64,000 nt of DNA from Tateyamaria omphalii. Lineage in GTDB: Bacteria > Pseudomonadota > Alphaproteobacteria > Rhodobacterales > Rhodobacteraceae. Of the stretch, positions 46,122 through 55,351 are shown one piece after another. The stretch is taken from assembly GCF_019802125.1 (NCBI RefSeq), contig NZ_JAHVHT010000001.1, positions 806,001-870,000 of the forward strand, written 5' to 3'. Under the pieces are notes generated by a model. It made no database searches, had not been told where the DNA came from, and saw only the letters and a list, made by a program, of their open reading frames with translations. The position numbers and the translations under genes are program-made. How positions within the stretch are numbered: position 1 is the first letter of the stretch; the number at the start of each line of letters is the position of its first letter.

Positions 46122-47121
46122 AGCGGATCCTCGGGTCGAGCACACCGTAAAGCACGTCAGCGATCAGATTGAATAGGACGATCAGGATGGCAAAAATGAA
46201 TGTCAGCGTCATCACACCGGGCAGGTCATTTGCATATAGCCAGGTCAGCAAGAGCTGGCCGATGCCGTTCACCTTGAACACGTTTTCAGTGATGATCGCT
46301 CCGCCGAAAATGGCAGGCACCCCCAAGGCAATCACCGTTACTACGGGGATCATCGAATTACGCACCACGTGAACCATGACGACAACGCTTTCCTTCAACC
46401 CCTTGGCCCGCGCGGTGCGCACATAGTCCTGGTTGAGGTTGTCGAGCATTGCGCCCCGCATGTAGCGCGAGATCTGCGCCGTCGTCTGCAGCGCCAGCAC
46501 CATGACCGGCATGATCATCTGCTGGAACTGTATCTTGAAGCTGGTCCAGTCGGTCACGACGTGGGTGGTGTCATAGATTGACGGCAGCCAGCCCAACGAC
46601 ACCGAAAAGATCACGATCAGCAACGGACCGGTGAAGAAGGGTGGGATCGAAAAGCCGATCATCGTGATGAACGTGCCGGTCTGATCGAAGATGGAATAGT
46701 GCTTGTAGGCAGAATAGATGCCGATGGGCAAAGCGATCAGGATGCCGACCACATAGGCCAGCCCAACCACCCACAAGGTCTGCGGCAGCCGCTGAACGAC
46801 GATGTCCATGACGGGTGAGCGGGTCTGCCAGGAAATCACGCGCTGTTTGCCTTCGGCAAAGGACGTGCCGAACCAGTGGTCGATAAGCACCTGCGGTTCG
46901 ATCCAGAAGAACTGCACCAGCCATTTCCAGTATTGGATGTACCATGCCTCTCCAAGACCCAGCGCCTGACGCATCTTTTCCTTTACTTCGGCCGGAACGG
47001 TCAGCGGCACCTGTGCCATGGGATCGCCGGGTGCAAGTTGCAGCAGTCCGAAGATCACCAGACTGATGAACAGCAGGGTCGGAATCGATAACAGCAGTCT
47101 GCGGATTGTGTAGGTCAGCAT
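46114..47121 (-). CDS. Peptide-type ABC transporter permease (DppB/OppB-like)
   Basis: The 335-residue permease begins MLTYTIRRLLLSIPTLLFISLVIF and contains the EAA-type motif (DYVRTARAKGLKESVVVMVHVVRNS), ending with LFNLIADVLYGVLDPRIRYD. This is the DppB/OppB type of channel subunit. It is 78 bases downstream of the binding-protein gene and overlaps the DppC-like gene. Confidence 0.94.
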   Translation of the reverse strand: MLTYTIRRLLLSIPTLLFISLVIFGLLQLAPGDPMAQVPLTVPAEVKEKMRQALGLGEAWYIQYWKWLVQFFWIEPQVLIDHWFGTSFAEGKQRVISWQTRSPVMDIVVQRLPQTLWVVGLAYVVGILIALPIGIYSAYKHYSIFDQTGTFITMIGFSIPPFFTGPLLIVIFSVSLGWLPSIYDTTHVVTDWTSFKIQFQQMIMPVMVLALQTTAQISRYMRGAMLDNLNQDYVRTARAKGLKESVVVMVHVVRNSMIPVVTVIALGVPAIFGGAIITENVFKVNGIGQLLLTWLYANDLPGVMTLTFIFAILIVLFNLIADVLYGVLDPRIRYD

Positions 47122-47199
47122 GACGCGCAGGCCTCTTTTCGGGGTCTTGTTCTTGTGGCGATCCGGGGTGGGCAGATCTGCCCACCCCGATGTCTTGTA

Positions 47200-48897
47200 T
47201 CACTCTGTGCGATGCCAATCCGCGATGTTCCAAAGCTCGCTGTCCCACGAGTTCATGCGCACACCGCCAAGTGTGCTGGAACGGGCGGAGATGTCGCCGC
47301 GGTGCGTCAGCGGGATCATTGCACCGTTGGTGACGGCCATGTCGTTCAGCTCGCGACCGATACGGGCCCGTTCCTCGAGATCCGAGGTCTGTGCCAGCGT
47401 GTTCCAGAGTGCGTCATACTCTTCCATGCAGAAACGCGAGATGTTCTCGCCCTGCCATTGCGACGCAGGGCTGGGTGCCTTGTCGCAGAGCAGGTTGGCC
47501 AGATATGCTTGCGGGTCTGTGCCGGTGAAGGTGTTGGTGTACATCTCTACATCTGCATAGAACCGCTGGAACGTGTCGGGGCTACCCGCGTCACCGCCGA
47601 AGAACACCGAGGCGTCGATGTTGCGCAGTTCCGTCTCGATGCCGATCTGGCTCCACCAGTCCTTGATCAGCGCCTGATAGTCCTGACGGATCGAGTTGGT
47701 CGAGGTCTGGTAGAGGATCGAGAGTGGCACGCCATCTTTTTCGCGGATGCCATCGCCGTTGGTGTCAACGATGCCTGCTTCATCCAGCATGGCGTTCGCA
47801 GCATCGATGTCCTGCGTGTCACATGTCAGAGCGTCCGAGTTGTAAGCGGCAGGCGCAGGGATCCAGTTGCATGTCACCTGACCACCAGCGCCGTAGCCGA
47901 TCTCGGCCAGCAGAACGCGGTCAATCGCCAGCGACATCGCGTTGTAGACGACCGGGTCGGACAGGAACGGGTGTGGCCGGACAACGGCGCGCTCGTCGGG
48001 GCCAAGAGCCGGGTCGGGGTTCGTGTTGTTCAGCATGATCCGCTCGACCGAGGGACCGAAGCTTGTCATCAACTCACCATTGCCAACGCTTTCCATCGTG
48101 GCCAGCACGTCGGGCGCGACCTGCAGGTTCCAGGCGTAATCGAACTCACCCGTTTCAAGCACGGTACGCGCCGCACCAACAGCATCACCGCCGCCCTTGA
48201 AATTGATCTTTGCAAAGGCAGGCTTGGCCGGATCGCGGTAGTTCGGGTTGGCAGACAGTGTGATTACGTCGTTGGGACGGAATTCATCAACCACGAACGG
48301 GCCTGTGCCAACCGGATTGAAGTTTTGCTCTGTGCAGGTTGGGGCTGCGGCGCCCATGCACTGCTCGAACTGCGCTTTCTGGATCACCGGGCTTTCCGCG
48401 CCGCCGAATGCAGCGAACGGGTAGGGTGTTGGGGCGGAAAAGTTGATCACCACTGTCAGCGGGTCGGGCGTTTCGATGCTTTCGATGCCTTCGAACTTGG
48501 TGATTTGCGCACAACCACCTTCCGGATGGGTGCAATACTCATATGTGAACTTCACATCTTCGGATGTGAAAGGGGTGCCGTCAGACCACACGATGCCGTC
48601 TTGCAGGGTCCATGTGATTGTCTTCAGGTCCTCGGAAATGCCGCCGTTGGCGACGCTTGGGATCTCGGTCACAAGCCAGGGCTGGATCTCGCCGTTCTCG
48701 TCGAAACGGATCAGCGGTTCGATCACCATGGAAGACGCTTCGACTTCCTTCGTGCCCCCGGACAGGAAGACGTTCATCGTGGATGGCGCTTGCCAATAGA
48801 TGATGTTCACCTGTCCGTCCGAGCCACGCTCGGCAAAGGCGGCCGGGGCCAGCGCACTGGCCGCCACAGCACCCATCAGAAGGGATTTCAGGGACAT
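47200..48897 (-). CDS. Peptide-type ABC transporter substrate-binding protein
   Basis: The 565-residue protein has a signal peptide (LLMGAVAASALAPAAFA) and the SBP_bac_5 fold with VNIIYWQAPSTMNVFLSGGTK at the start. This family binds di- and oligopeptides, opines, nickel or glycosides. The unusual acidic insertion and the neighbours point to peptides or acylated amino acids; the ligand is inference. An AAGGAG ribosome-binding site precedes the ATG. Confidence 0.92.
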   Translation of the reverse strand: MSLKSLLMGAVAASALAPAAFAERGSDGQVNIIYWQAPSTMNVFLSGGTKEVEASSMVIEPLIRFDENGEIQPWLVTEIPSVANGGISEDLKTITWTLQDGIVWSDGTPFTSEDVKFTYEYCTHPEGGCAQITKFEGIESIETPDPLTVVINFSAPTPYPFAAFGGAESPVIQKAQFEQCMGAAAPTCTEQNFNPVGTGPFVVDEFRPNDVITLSANPNYRDPAKPAFAKINFKGGGDAVGAARTVLETGEFDYAWNLQVAPDVLATMESVGNGELMTSFGPSVERIMLNNTNPDPALGPDERAVVRPHPFLSDPVVYNAMSLAIDRVLLAEIGYGAGGQVTCNWIPAPAAYNSDALTCDTQDIDAANAMLDEAGIVDTNGDGIREKDGVPLSILYQTSTNSIRQDYQALIKDWWSQIGIETELRNIDASVFFGGDAGSPDTFQRFYADVEMYTNTFTGTDPQAYLANLLCDKAPSPASQWQGENISRFCMEEYDALWNTLAQTSDLEERARIGRELNDMAVTNGAMIPLTHRGDISARSSTLGGVRMNSWDSELWNIADWHRTE

Positions 48898-49189
48898 GTC
48901 ATACTCCTTGTTGGACCGCAGGTTTGTCCTGCGCGTCAGGTTCTCGCCACGCAGAGCGCGGCACAGGTCCAGCTTGAGGGAGTGAAAGACATACTGTTAA
49001 CCCACGGTTTCCCCGTGATTTTTACGATCGGCCCCCAAGCGCACGCAGATATCGAAACAGCTTTTGGCGAAAATGCAAGCGTTGCGTGCAGTCAACGAAC
49101 AATTTCGTAGGTCAATGTTTGACAGTGCCTCTCCCTTCGCCCACTGTTTGGGAAAGTCGAGCCGAAAAGGCTCAATCGCGGGGATAAAA
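48898..49189. promoter_or_regulatory. Divergent promoter region of the peptide-type importer
   Basis: About 290 bases separate the minus-strand binding-protein gene from the plus-strand ATPase gene. A consensus TTGACA occurs at 49119-49124, with a weak CACTGT 17 bases on, toward the ATPase. A small stem GAGCC-GAAAA-GGCTC lies at 49159-49173. I see no clear operator. Confidence 0.35.
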
Positions 49190-51022
49190 ATGCTCGATCA
49201 GACCGGTACATCGCCGATTGCCAACATCCAGAACCTGCGGGTGGAATTTCAGACCAAGGATGGCCCCGTCGTGGGGGTCGAAGACGTGTCTTTCGAGGTC
49301 AACGCGGGCGAGACGGTATGCATAGTCGGCGAATCCGGATCGGGTAAATCGGTGTCTTCGCTGTCGCTCATGCGGCTGGTCGAGTTCGGTGGCGGAGAGA
49401 TTGCGAACGGGCGTCTTGTGTTTGACCGCAAGGAAGCGGATGCCGTCGATTTGGCGGCCACCGACCAGGAGTTGATGCGGACCATTCGCGGCAACGAGAT
49501 CGGGATGATCTTTCAGGAGCCGATGACCGCTCTGAACCCCGTTTTCACCGTCGGGCGCCAGTTGACCGAAGGGCTGCGTCTTCACAAGAAACTCAGCAAG
49601 AGCCAGGCGGAGGAGCGTGCACTGTCGCTTTTGCAGCAAGTGCGTATTCCCGAACCGCAACGCCGGATGAAGCAGTATCCGCATGAATTGTCAGGCGGTA
49701 TGCGTCAGCGGGTGGTCATTGCCATGGCTTTGGCCTGCGAGCCGCGTCTGCTGATCGCGGACGAGCCGACAACCGCGCTCGATGTGACGATCCAGGCCGA
49801 AATCCTCGCGTTGATGGATCGGTTGAAGCGGGAAACAGGCACGGCGGTGATGTTTATCACTCATGACATGGCGGTGGTGGCGCAGATGGCCGACCGCGTG
49901 GTTGTCATGTTCCGCGGCAACAAGGTCGAAGAAGGGCCAGTGGCTCAGATTTTCGAAAATCCCCAGCACTCGTATACGAAGGCGCTGCTTGCTGCTGTGC
50001 CCAAGTTGGGCGAAATGCGGGGCAAGGCGTACCCGGAACCGATGAAGCTGCTGGGGCGCGACCAGGGTGAAATCGCTCCAATTCCCGGGACCGACGAAAC
50101 GTTGTTGGAGGTGCGCAACCTGACCACACGCTTTCCGGTCAAGGGCGGCTTTTTTCGCCGCACCGTTGCGAATGTCCATGCGGTCGAGGATGTGTCCTTT
50201 ACCCTGAACAAGGGCCAAACCCTGAGCCTTGTGGGTGAGTCGGGGTGCGGCAAATCCTCTGCCGGTCGGTCGATCTTGCGTCTTGTCGAACCGCTGTCGG
50301 GCGAGATCGTTCTGGATGGCCGCGACATCATGGCCCTGAACGAGCGTGACCTGCGTGATGCACGTCAAGACATGCAAATGATCTTTCAGGATCCGTTCGC
50401 ATCGCTGAATCCCCAAATGCAGCTTGCCGATCAGGTGGCAGAGCCAATGCAGAATTACGGGATGTTCAAAGGAGCCGAGGGCCAAAAGCGCGTCGAAATG
50501 CTGTTTGACCGGGTGGAACTGCCGCGAAGCTTCATGCGCCGGTTTCCACACGAGTTGTCCGGGGGGCAGCGTCAACGTGTGGCCATTGCCCGGGCGCTGG
50601 CCCTGAACCCCAAGCTGATCATCGCGGACGAGGCGGTATCCGCCCTGGACGTGTCGGTGCAGGCGCAGGTGTTGAACCTGATGATGGAGCTACAGGCCGA
50701 AATGGGCCTGTCGTTCCTGTTCATTTCTCACGATATGGCCGTGGTCGAACGTGTCAGCCATCATGTTGGCGTCATGTATCTGGGGCGGATTGTCGAGATG
50801 GGGCCGCGCACACGTGTCTTCGAGAACCCGCAGCATCCGTATACCCAAGCGCTGATGAAGGCTGTGCCGATCGCCGATCCACAGCAGCGCAAGGCCGAGA
50901 AGGACCTGAACTTCAAACCGATCCCGTCGCCGATCCATCCTGTGGACTACGAACCGGCTCCGTCGGAATACAACGAAGTCGAGCCTGGGCATTTCGTCCT
51001 GACCACTGACAGCGGCTACTGA
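49190..51022 (+). CDS. Fused double ATP-binding protein (DppD-DppF type)
   Basis: The 610-residue protein has two ABC ATPase domains. The first has Walker [19 protein letters not shown] and [12 protein letters not shown]; the second has [18 protein letters not shown] and [12 protein letters not shown]. In the second Walker B end the usual DEP is DEA. The arrangement is that of GsiA/YejF-type fused ATPases serving one importer, here the divergent SBP-DppB-DppC genes. The ATG at 49190 ([10 protein letters not shown]) is the likely start. Confidence 0.93.
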   Translation: MLDQTGTSPIANIQNLRVEFQTKDGPVVGVEDVSFEVNAGETVCIVGESGSGKSVSSLSLMRLVEFGGGEIANGRLVFDRKEADAVDLAATDQELMRTIRGNEIGMIFQEPMTALNPVFTVGRQLTEGLRLHKKLSKSQAEERALSLLQQVRIPEPQRRMKQYPHELSGGMRQRVVIAMALACEPRLLIADEPTTALDVTIQAEILALMDRLKRETGTAVMFITHDMAVVAQMADRVVVMFRGNKVEEGPVAQIFENPQHSYTKALLAAVPKLGEMRGKAYPEPMKLLGRDQGEIAPIPGTDETLLEVRNLTTRFPVKGGFFRRTVANVHAVEDVSFTLNKGQTLSLVGESGCGKSSAGRSILRLVEPLSGEIVLDGRDIMALNERDLRDARQDMQMIFQDPFASLNPQMQLADQVAEPMQNYGMFKGAEGQKRVEMLFDRVELPRSFMRRFPHELSGGQRQRVAIARALALNPKLIIADEAVSALDVSVQAQVLNLMMELQAEMGLSFLFISHDMAVVERVSHHVGVMYLGRIVEMGPRTRVFENPQHPYTQALMKAVPIADPQQRKAEKDLNFKPIPSPIHPVDYEPAPSEYNEVEPGHFVLTTDSGY

Positions 51023-51465
51023 TCGGACCGCAATTTCGCGGCATCAGCATCAAGATCGGCGCGGCATCGCAACGGCACTGCGTCATGCGCGATGCGAAAG
51101 CCCGCTTCTGTTCCGACAATGTGCTTCGCCGACACGATGTCGCTGCTTTCGTGCAGGGGCACCACGTTCAAATGCGCGTGTGGTACGCCGAACCCGTGCA
51201 CGACATAACCGACGCGTTTGGGGTTGTAGACCTCCATCATGCGCCGACCCAAGCGTTGGCCGACCACCATGATATGTGCCGCCAGATCGTCGGGCATGTC
51301 GGTGAAGTGGTCGATATGCACAAGCGGGATCACCATGAACTCCCCAATATGGAGCGGACGCAGGTTCATGAAGGCAATACAGCGGTCGTCTCGGTGCACA
51401 ACGCTGGCCGGAGCATCGCCTGCGATAATCGCGCAGAACACGCATTGGGCGTTATGTTGCTTCAT
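51016..51465 (-). CDS. HIT family protein with a changed histidine triad
   Basis: The 149-residue protein has the HIT N-terminal block (CVFCAIIAGDAPASVVHRDD, LRPLHIGEFMVIPLVHIDHF) and the triad loop VPHAHLNVVPLH. The usual pattern is H-x-H-x-H; here it is His-Ala-His-Leu-Asn, so the third His is Asn, while the middle, nucleophilic His stays. HIT proteins are nucleotide hydrolases or transferases. It overlaps the end of the ATPase gene by seven bases on the opposite strand. Confidence 0.87.
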   Translation of the reverse strand: MKQHNAQCVFCAIIAGDAPASVVHRDDRCIAFMNLRPLHIGEFMVIPLVHIDHFTDMPDDLAAHIMVVGQRLGRRMMEVYNPKRVGYVVHGFGVPHAHLNVVPLHESSDIVSAKHIVGTEAGFRIAHDAVPLRCRADLDADAAKLRSDQ

Positions 51466-51552
51466 CCTGTGTGTTCCTTGGTTTTTCAGCGATTTACGCT
51501 GGAGGTGGTGCATGACTAGGCGTAGGTTGAAGGGGTTTCAAACAGGATCCAC

Positions 51553-52707
51553 ATGACACGCAAGATGACGCCGCTTGAGCTAATGACAAAGCTCATCAGC
51601 TTTCCGACAGTCAGTCGGGACACGAACCTGCCGTTGGTGGATTGGATTGAGGAATACCTGAACGACCACGGTATTACGGCGCACCGGCATTATCACCCGG
51701 ACGAGCCCAAAGCCGCTCTTTTTGCCCATGTGGGACCCGAGGTCGATGGCGCTGTCGTGCTCTCTGGCCATACCGATGTCGTCCCGGTTGATGGTCAGCC
51801 CTGGGACACCGACCCTTTTGTGGTGACTGAAAGGGACGGCAAGTATTTCGGACGCGGCACCTGCGATATGAAAGGCTTCGATGCGCTTGCCATCTGGGCC
51901 TGCGTTGAGGCGCATTATGCAGGTAAGCCGATGCAGATTGCGTTGAGCTTTGACGAGGAGATCGGGTGTCTTGGTGCGCCGCCCATGATTGCGGCCATGC
52001 AGGGCATCGTGCCCAAGGGCGGCCCGGTGATCATTGGCGAGCCATCGATGATGAAAGCCGTCACGGGCCACAAGGGTGGTCAGGCCTTTCACACCCATGT
52101 CGTGGGATACGAGGTGCACTCGTCCTTGCTGCCGACCGGGGTGAGCGCGATCCTGGAAGGGGCGAAGATCATCGACTTCGCCAATCACAGGAATGCAGAG
52201 AACATGTCCGGCAGGCCGTCGGAACTGGCGGCACTGTTCGATCCTCCCTTTACCACTTGGCATGTCGGGCAAGTTCAGGGAGGCACGGCTCACAACATCA
52301 CCGCCAAGGACTGCCGGTTCTCCATGGACTTCCGCGCCGTGCCCGGTGACGATGTGGTGGCGCTGAAGGAGGCGTATCTGGCGCATGTTGCAGAGGTCGA
52401 GCGCGGAATGAAGGCCGTCCGGCCGGAAGCCCGCGTCGACATCGACATCCAATTTGAAGTGCCGCCGCTTGTGCCGGAAGAAGATGGCGCCGCCGAGAGG
52501 CTGGTGCGCGCGCTCACCGGTGACAACGGCACACATGTCGTGAGCTATGGCACCGAGGCTGGCCAGTTTCAGGCGGCCGGATACTCGGCCGTCGTATGTG
52601 GACCAGGCGATATTGCGCAGGCCCATCAACCTAACGAGTTCATCACCGTTGCACAATTCCAGGCGGGTCATGCATTCATGCGTGATCTGGTGACTCGTGT
52701 CGGATAG
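51553..52707 (+). CDS. argE: Acetylornithine deacetylase-like M20 peptidase
   Basis: The 384-residue protein has the M20 metal-binding motifs: SGHTDVVPVDG, FGRGTCDMKGFDALAI, DEEIGCLGA with the catalytic Glu, and IGEPSMMKAVTGHKGG. It matches ArgE, which deacetylates N-acetylornithine in arginine synthesis, but ArgE-like enzymes also deacylate other N-acyl amino acids, and the catabolic neighbours make that plausible here. It is the first gene of a plus-strand run with the oxidoreductase and two M20 hydrolases. Confidence 0.88.
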   Translation: MTRKMTPLELMTKLISFPTVSRDTNLPLVDWIEEYLNDHGITAHRHYHPDEPKAALFAHVGPEVDGAVVLSGHTDVVPVDGQPWDTDPFVVTERDGKYFGRGTCDMKGFDALAIWACVEAHYAGKPMQIALSFDEEIGCLGAPPMIAAMQGIVPKGGPVIIGEPSMMKAVTGHKGGQAFHTHVVGYEVHSSLLPTGVSAILEGAKIIDFANHRNAENMSGRPSELAALFDPPFTTWHVGQVQGGTAHNITAKDCRFSMDFRAVPGDDVVALKEAYLAHVAEVERGMKAVRPEARVDIDIQFEVPPLVPEEDGAAERLVRALTGDNGTHVVSYGTEAGQFQAAGYSAVVCGPGDIAQAHQPNEFITVAQFQAGHAFMRDLVTRVG

Positions 52708-52809
52708 CGCGGCGGTTTTCGAAGACCGAGTGGCGCCGACCGGGGCGCAGGGCTCAGCCTCGCGCATTTGTTCTAGTCGGAGAGTGGAGGATAACCGCGT
52801 GTTGTGGCG

Positions 52810-54156
52810 ATGACTGGTTTCCCTATCCATGATGCCACGCCGGTGACCTGGCCCGGTCCGCCACCTGCTGCGGCCGATGTGGTTGTGATTGGCGGTGGCG
52901 TGATCGGGGTGTGCGCAGCGCTATACCTCGCCGAGGCCGGCCAAAGTGTTGTTCTTCTGGAAAAAGGAAGGATTGCCGCAGAGCAGTCCAGTCGCAACTG
53001 GGGTTGGATTCGACAACAAGGGCGAGATCCGGATGAACTGCCGATCATGGTCGAGGCGAATGCGCTTTGGCGGGATCTGGCGCAGCGCACCAATGTCGAT
53101 ATCGGCCTGACCCAGGGGGGTGTGACCTATCTGGCCAAAACCCAGGACGAGCTCGCGCGTTATGCCGAATGGCTGCCCCATGCAAAGGCTCACGGCGTGG
53201 ACAGCCGCTTGCTGGGCCGAGCGGAGGTGTCCGACCTTATCCCTGATATGTCACGGCCTTATGAGGGCGCGCTCTACACGGCGTCTGACATGCGCGCCGA
53301 GCCGTGGGTTGCAGTGCCCGCCTTGGCCGGTGTTGCCCAGCGTGCGGGTGCACGGATCGTCGAGAACTGCGCCGTGCGCGCCCTGGACATTGAAGCGGGA
53401 CAGATCGCGGGGGTCATCACCGAAGCGGGGCCGATCAAGGCGCAAGAGGTCGTTCTGGCGGGTGGGGCCTGGTCGTCACTGTTCCTGCGACGCCATGGCA
53501 TCTCGATCCCGCAACTGTCTGTGCGCGCGACCGTCGCCGCGACCGAGCCCATGCCCATGATCTATCCCGGCGGAGCCGCGGATGATCGCGTGGCCTTTCG
53601 CCCGCGACGGGACGGGGGCTACTCTCTTGCAGCGGGGGGATTTCACGAGCTGTTTATCGGCCCCGATGCGTTCCGCGCTTTGCCGAAATATCTGGCCCAG
53701 CTTCGGGCCGATCCACTTGGAACGCGCTTCCTGGTCAAGGCACCAAAAGGCTATCCCGATGCCTGGTCCACCTCCCGCACATGGGATGCCGACGGACCGA
53801 GCCCATTTGAGGCCATGCGCATTCTTGACCCGGCTCCCAACCGGCGCAAGGTGGATCAACTGTGCCGCAGTTTTCACGAGTTGTTGCCGGGTCTTGGGCC
53901 TGTACGGATCAAGACGGCGTGGGCGGGCATGATAGATACGATGCCGGATGTTGTTCCGGTGGTCGACAGGGTCGCTGACATCCCCGGCCTTACCGTTGGC
54001 ACTGGAATGAGTGGCCACGGCTTTGGCATCGGACCGGGCATGGGAAAGGTGCTGGCCGCTCTGGTCATGGGCCGTGATCCGGGCCATGATCTGGCACGGT
54101 TCCGACTGAGCCGCTTTTCCGATGGCAGCAAGATGTACGTCGGCCCCTCTGTCTGA
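52810..54156 (+). CDS. FAD-dependent oxidoreductase (DAO family)
   Basis: The 448-residue protein starts with the FAD-binding Rossmann motif VVVIGGGVIGVCAALYLAEAG, followed by VVLLEKGRIAAEQSSRNWGWIRQQGRD, and ends with GHGFGIGPGMGKVLAALVMG. This is the D-amino acid/glycine/sarcosine oxidase-dehydrogenase group. A role in oxidative deamination of a released amino acid fits the gene order. The ATG at 52810 or a GTG two codons upstream starts it. The next gene begins 13 bases after. Confidence 0.9.
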   Translation: MTGFPIHDATPVTWPGPPPAAADVVVIGGGVIGVCAALYLAEAGQSVVLLEKGRIAAEQSSRNWGWIRQQGRDPDELPIMVEANALWRDLAQRTNVDIGLTQGGVTYLAKTQDELARYAEWLPHAKAHGVDSRLLGRAEVSDLIPDMSRPYEGALYTASDMRAEPWVAVPALAGVAQRAGARIVENCAVRALDIEAGQIAGVITEAGPIKAQEVVLAGGAWSSLFLRRHGISIPQLSVRATVAATEPMPMIYPGGAADDRVAFRPRRDGGYSLAAGGFHELFIGPDAFRALPKYLAQLRADPLGTRFLVKAPKGYPDAWSTSRTWDADGPSPFEAMRILDPAPNRRKVDQLCRSFHELLPGLGPVRIKTAWAGMIDTMPDVVPVVDRVADIPGLTVGTGMSGHGFGIGPGMGKVLAALVMGRDPGHDLARFRLSRFSDGSKMYVGPSV

Positions 54157-54169
54157 CAGGATCTGCCAT

Positions 54170-55336
54170 ATGCCTATCAAGAACCGTCTTGCCGAAACCC
54201 ATGCAGAGATCACTGGCTGGCGGCGCCATCTGCACGCCCATCCCGAGCTGGATTTCGACGTGCACGAAACCGCCGCCTTTGTCGTGGACCGGTTGCGCGA
54301 GTTTGGTGTGGATGGCATCACAACTGGTATCGGCAAGACCGGTGTCGTGGCGGTGATCAAAGGCAAAACGGACACCAAGGGACGTGTCGTCGGCCTGCGC
54401 GCGGACATGGATGCCCTCCCGATCGAGGAAGCGACGGGGCTCGACTATGCCTCCAAGTATCCCGGCAAGATGCACGCTTGCGGCCATGATGGGCACACCT
54501 CAATCCTTTTGGGCGCGGCGCAGTACCTCGCCGAAACGCGCAATTTTGATGGGACTGTCGTGCTGGCCTTCCAACCGGCGGAAGAGGGAGGCGGTGGCGG
54601 GCGCGAGATGGTCAATGACGGGCTGATCGACCGCTGGGGCATTCAGGAAGTGTATGGCCTGCACAACATGCCCGGGCTGCCAACTGGTCAGTTTGCGATC
54701 CGACCTGGCGCGCTTCTGGCCGCCGCCGATGAGTTCAAGCTGACCGTAACAGGCAAAGGGGGGCACGCGGCGGCCCCGCATCAGGCCATCGACCCGAACG
54801 TGGCGGCAGCACATATCATACTCGGCCTGCAAAGCATCACGAGCCGGAACGTGGATCCGCTGGCCTCTGCCGTGGTGTCCGTCTGTGCCCTGCATTCCGA
54901 TATCGACACGCACAACATCATTCCGCATGTCACGCGCATGACCGGGACGGTGCGTGCCCTTGACCCGGATGTGCGCGACTATGTTGAGGCGCGGGTGAAA
55001 GAGATCGCGACGGCCACGGCCCAGGCCCACCAATGCGAGGTCGAGGTGGAGTACACCGTCGGCTATCCAGTCACCATCAATCACGAGGCGCATACCGAAT
55101 ACGCCGCTGCCGCTGCACGTGCTGTTGCGGGCGATGTGATTACCGATATTCCTCCGATCATGGCCGCCGAAGACTTCTCGTTTATGTTGAATGCTTGTCC
55201 CGGCGCCTACATCATGCTGGGCAACGGGGACGGGGCGATGGTCCACCACCCCGAATACCAGTTCGATGACAATGCGATCCCGGTCGGGGCAAGCTGGTTC
55301 GTCGAGCTGGTGGAACAGCGGATGCCCGCGCAGTAA
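54170..55336 (+). CDS. M20 aminoacylase/hippurate hydrolase, first of a tandem pair
   Basis: The 388-residue protein has the diagnostic M20D motifs: RRHLHAHPELDFDVHETA, GLRADMDALPIEEATG, MHACGHDGHTSILLGAA and FQPAEEGGGGGREMVNDG. The family hydrolyses N-acyl amino acids, including hippurate and auxin conjugates. It begins MPIKNRLAE, almost identical to the next gene (MPIKNRFAE), showing a tandem duplication. The length is equal to that of its partner. Confidence 0.93.
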   Translation: MPIKNRLAETHAEITGWRRHLHAHPELDFDVHETAAFVVDRLREFGVDGITTGIGKTGVVAVIKGKTDTKGRVVGLRADMDALPIEEATGLDYASKYPGKMHACGHDGHTSILLGAAQYLAETRNFDGTVVLAFQPAEEGGGGGREMVNDGLIDRWGIQEVYGLHNMPGLPTGQFAIRPGALLAAADEFKLTVTGKGGHAAAPHQAIDPNVAAAHIILGLQSITSRNVDPLASAVVSVCALHSDIDTHNIIPHVTRMTGTVRALDPDVRDYVEARVKEIATATAQAHQCEVEVEYTVGYPVTINHEAHTEYAAAAARAVAGDVITDIPPIMAAEDFSFMLNACPGAYIMLGNGDGAMVHHPEYQFDDNAIPVGASWFVELVEQRMPAQ

Positions 55337-55351
55337 CCACAGGATTTGAGA

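Noticed and set aside
47155..49110. 651-codon open frame on the plus strand
   Set aside because: It is opposite the substrate-binding protein gene, which has a signal peptide and family match. The antisense frame has neither.
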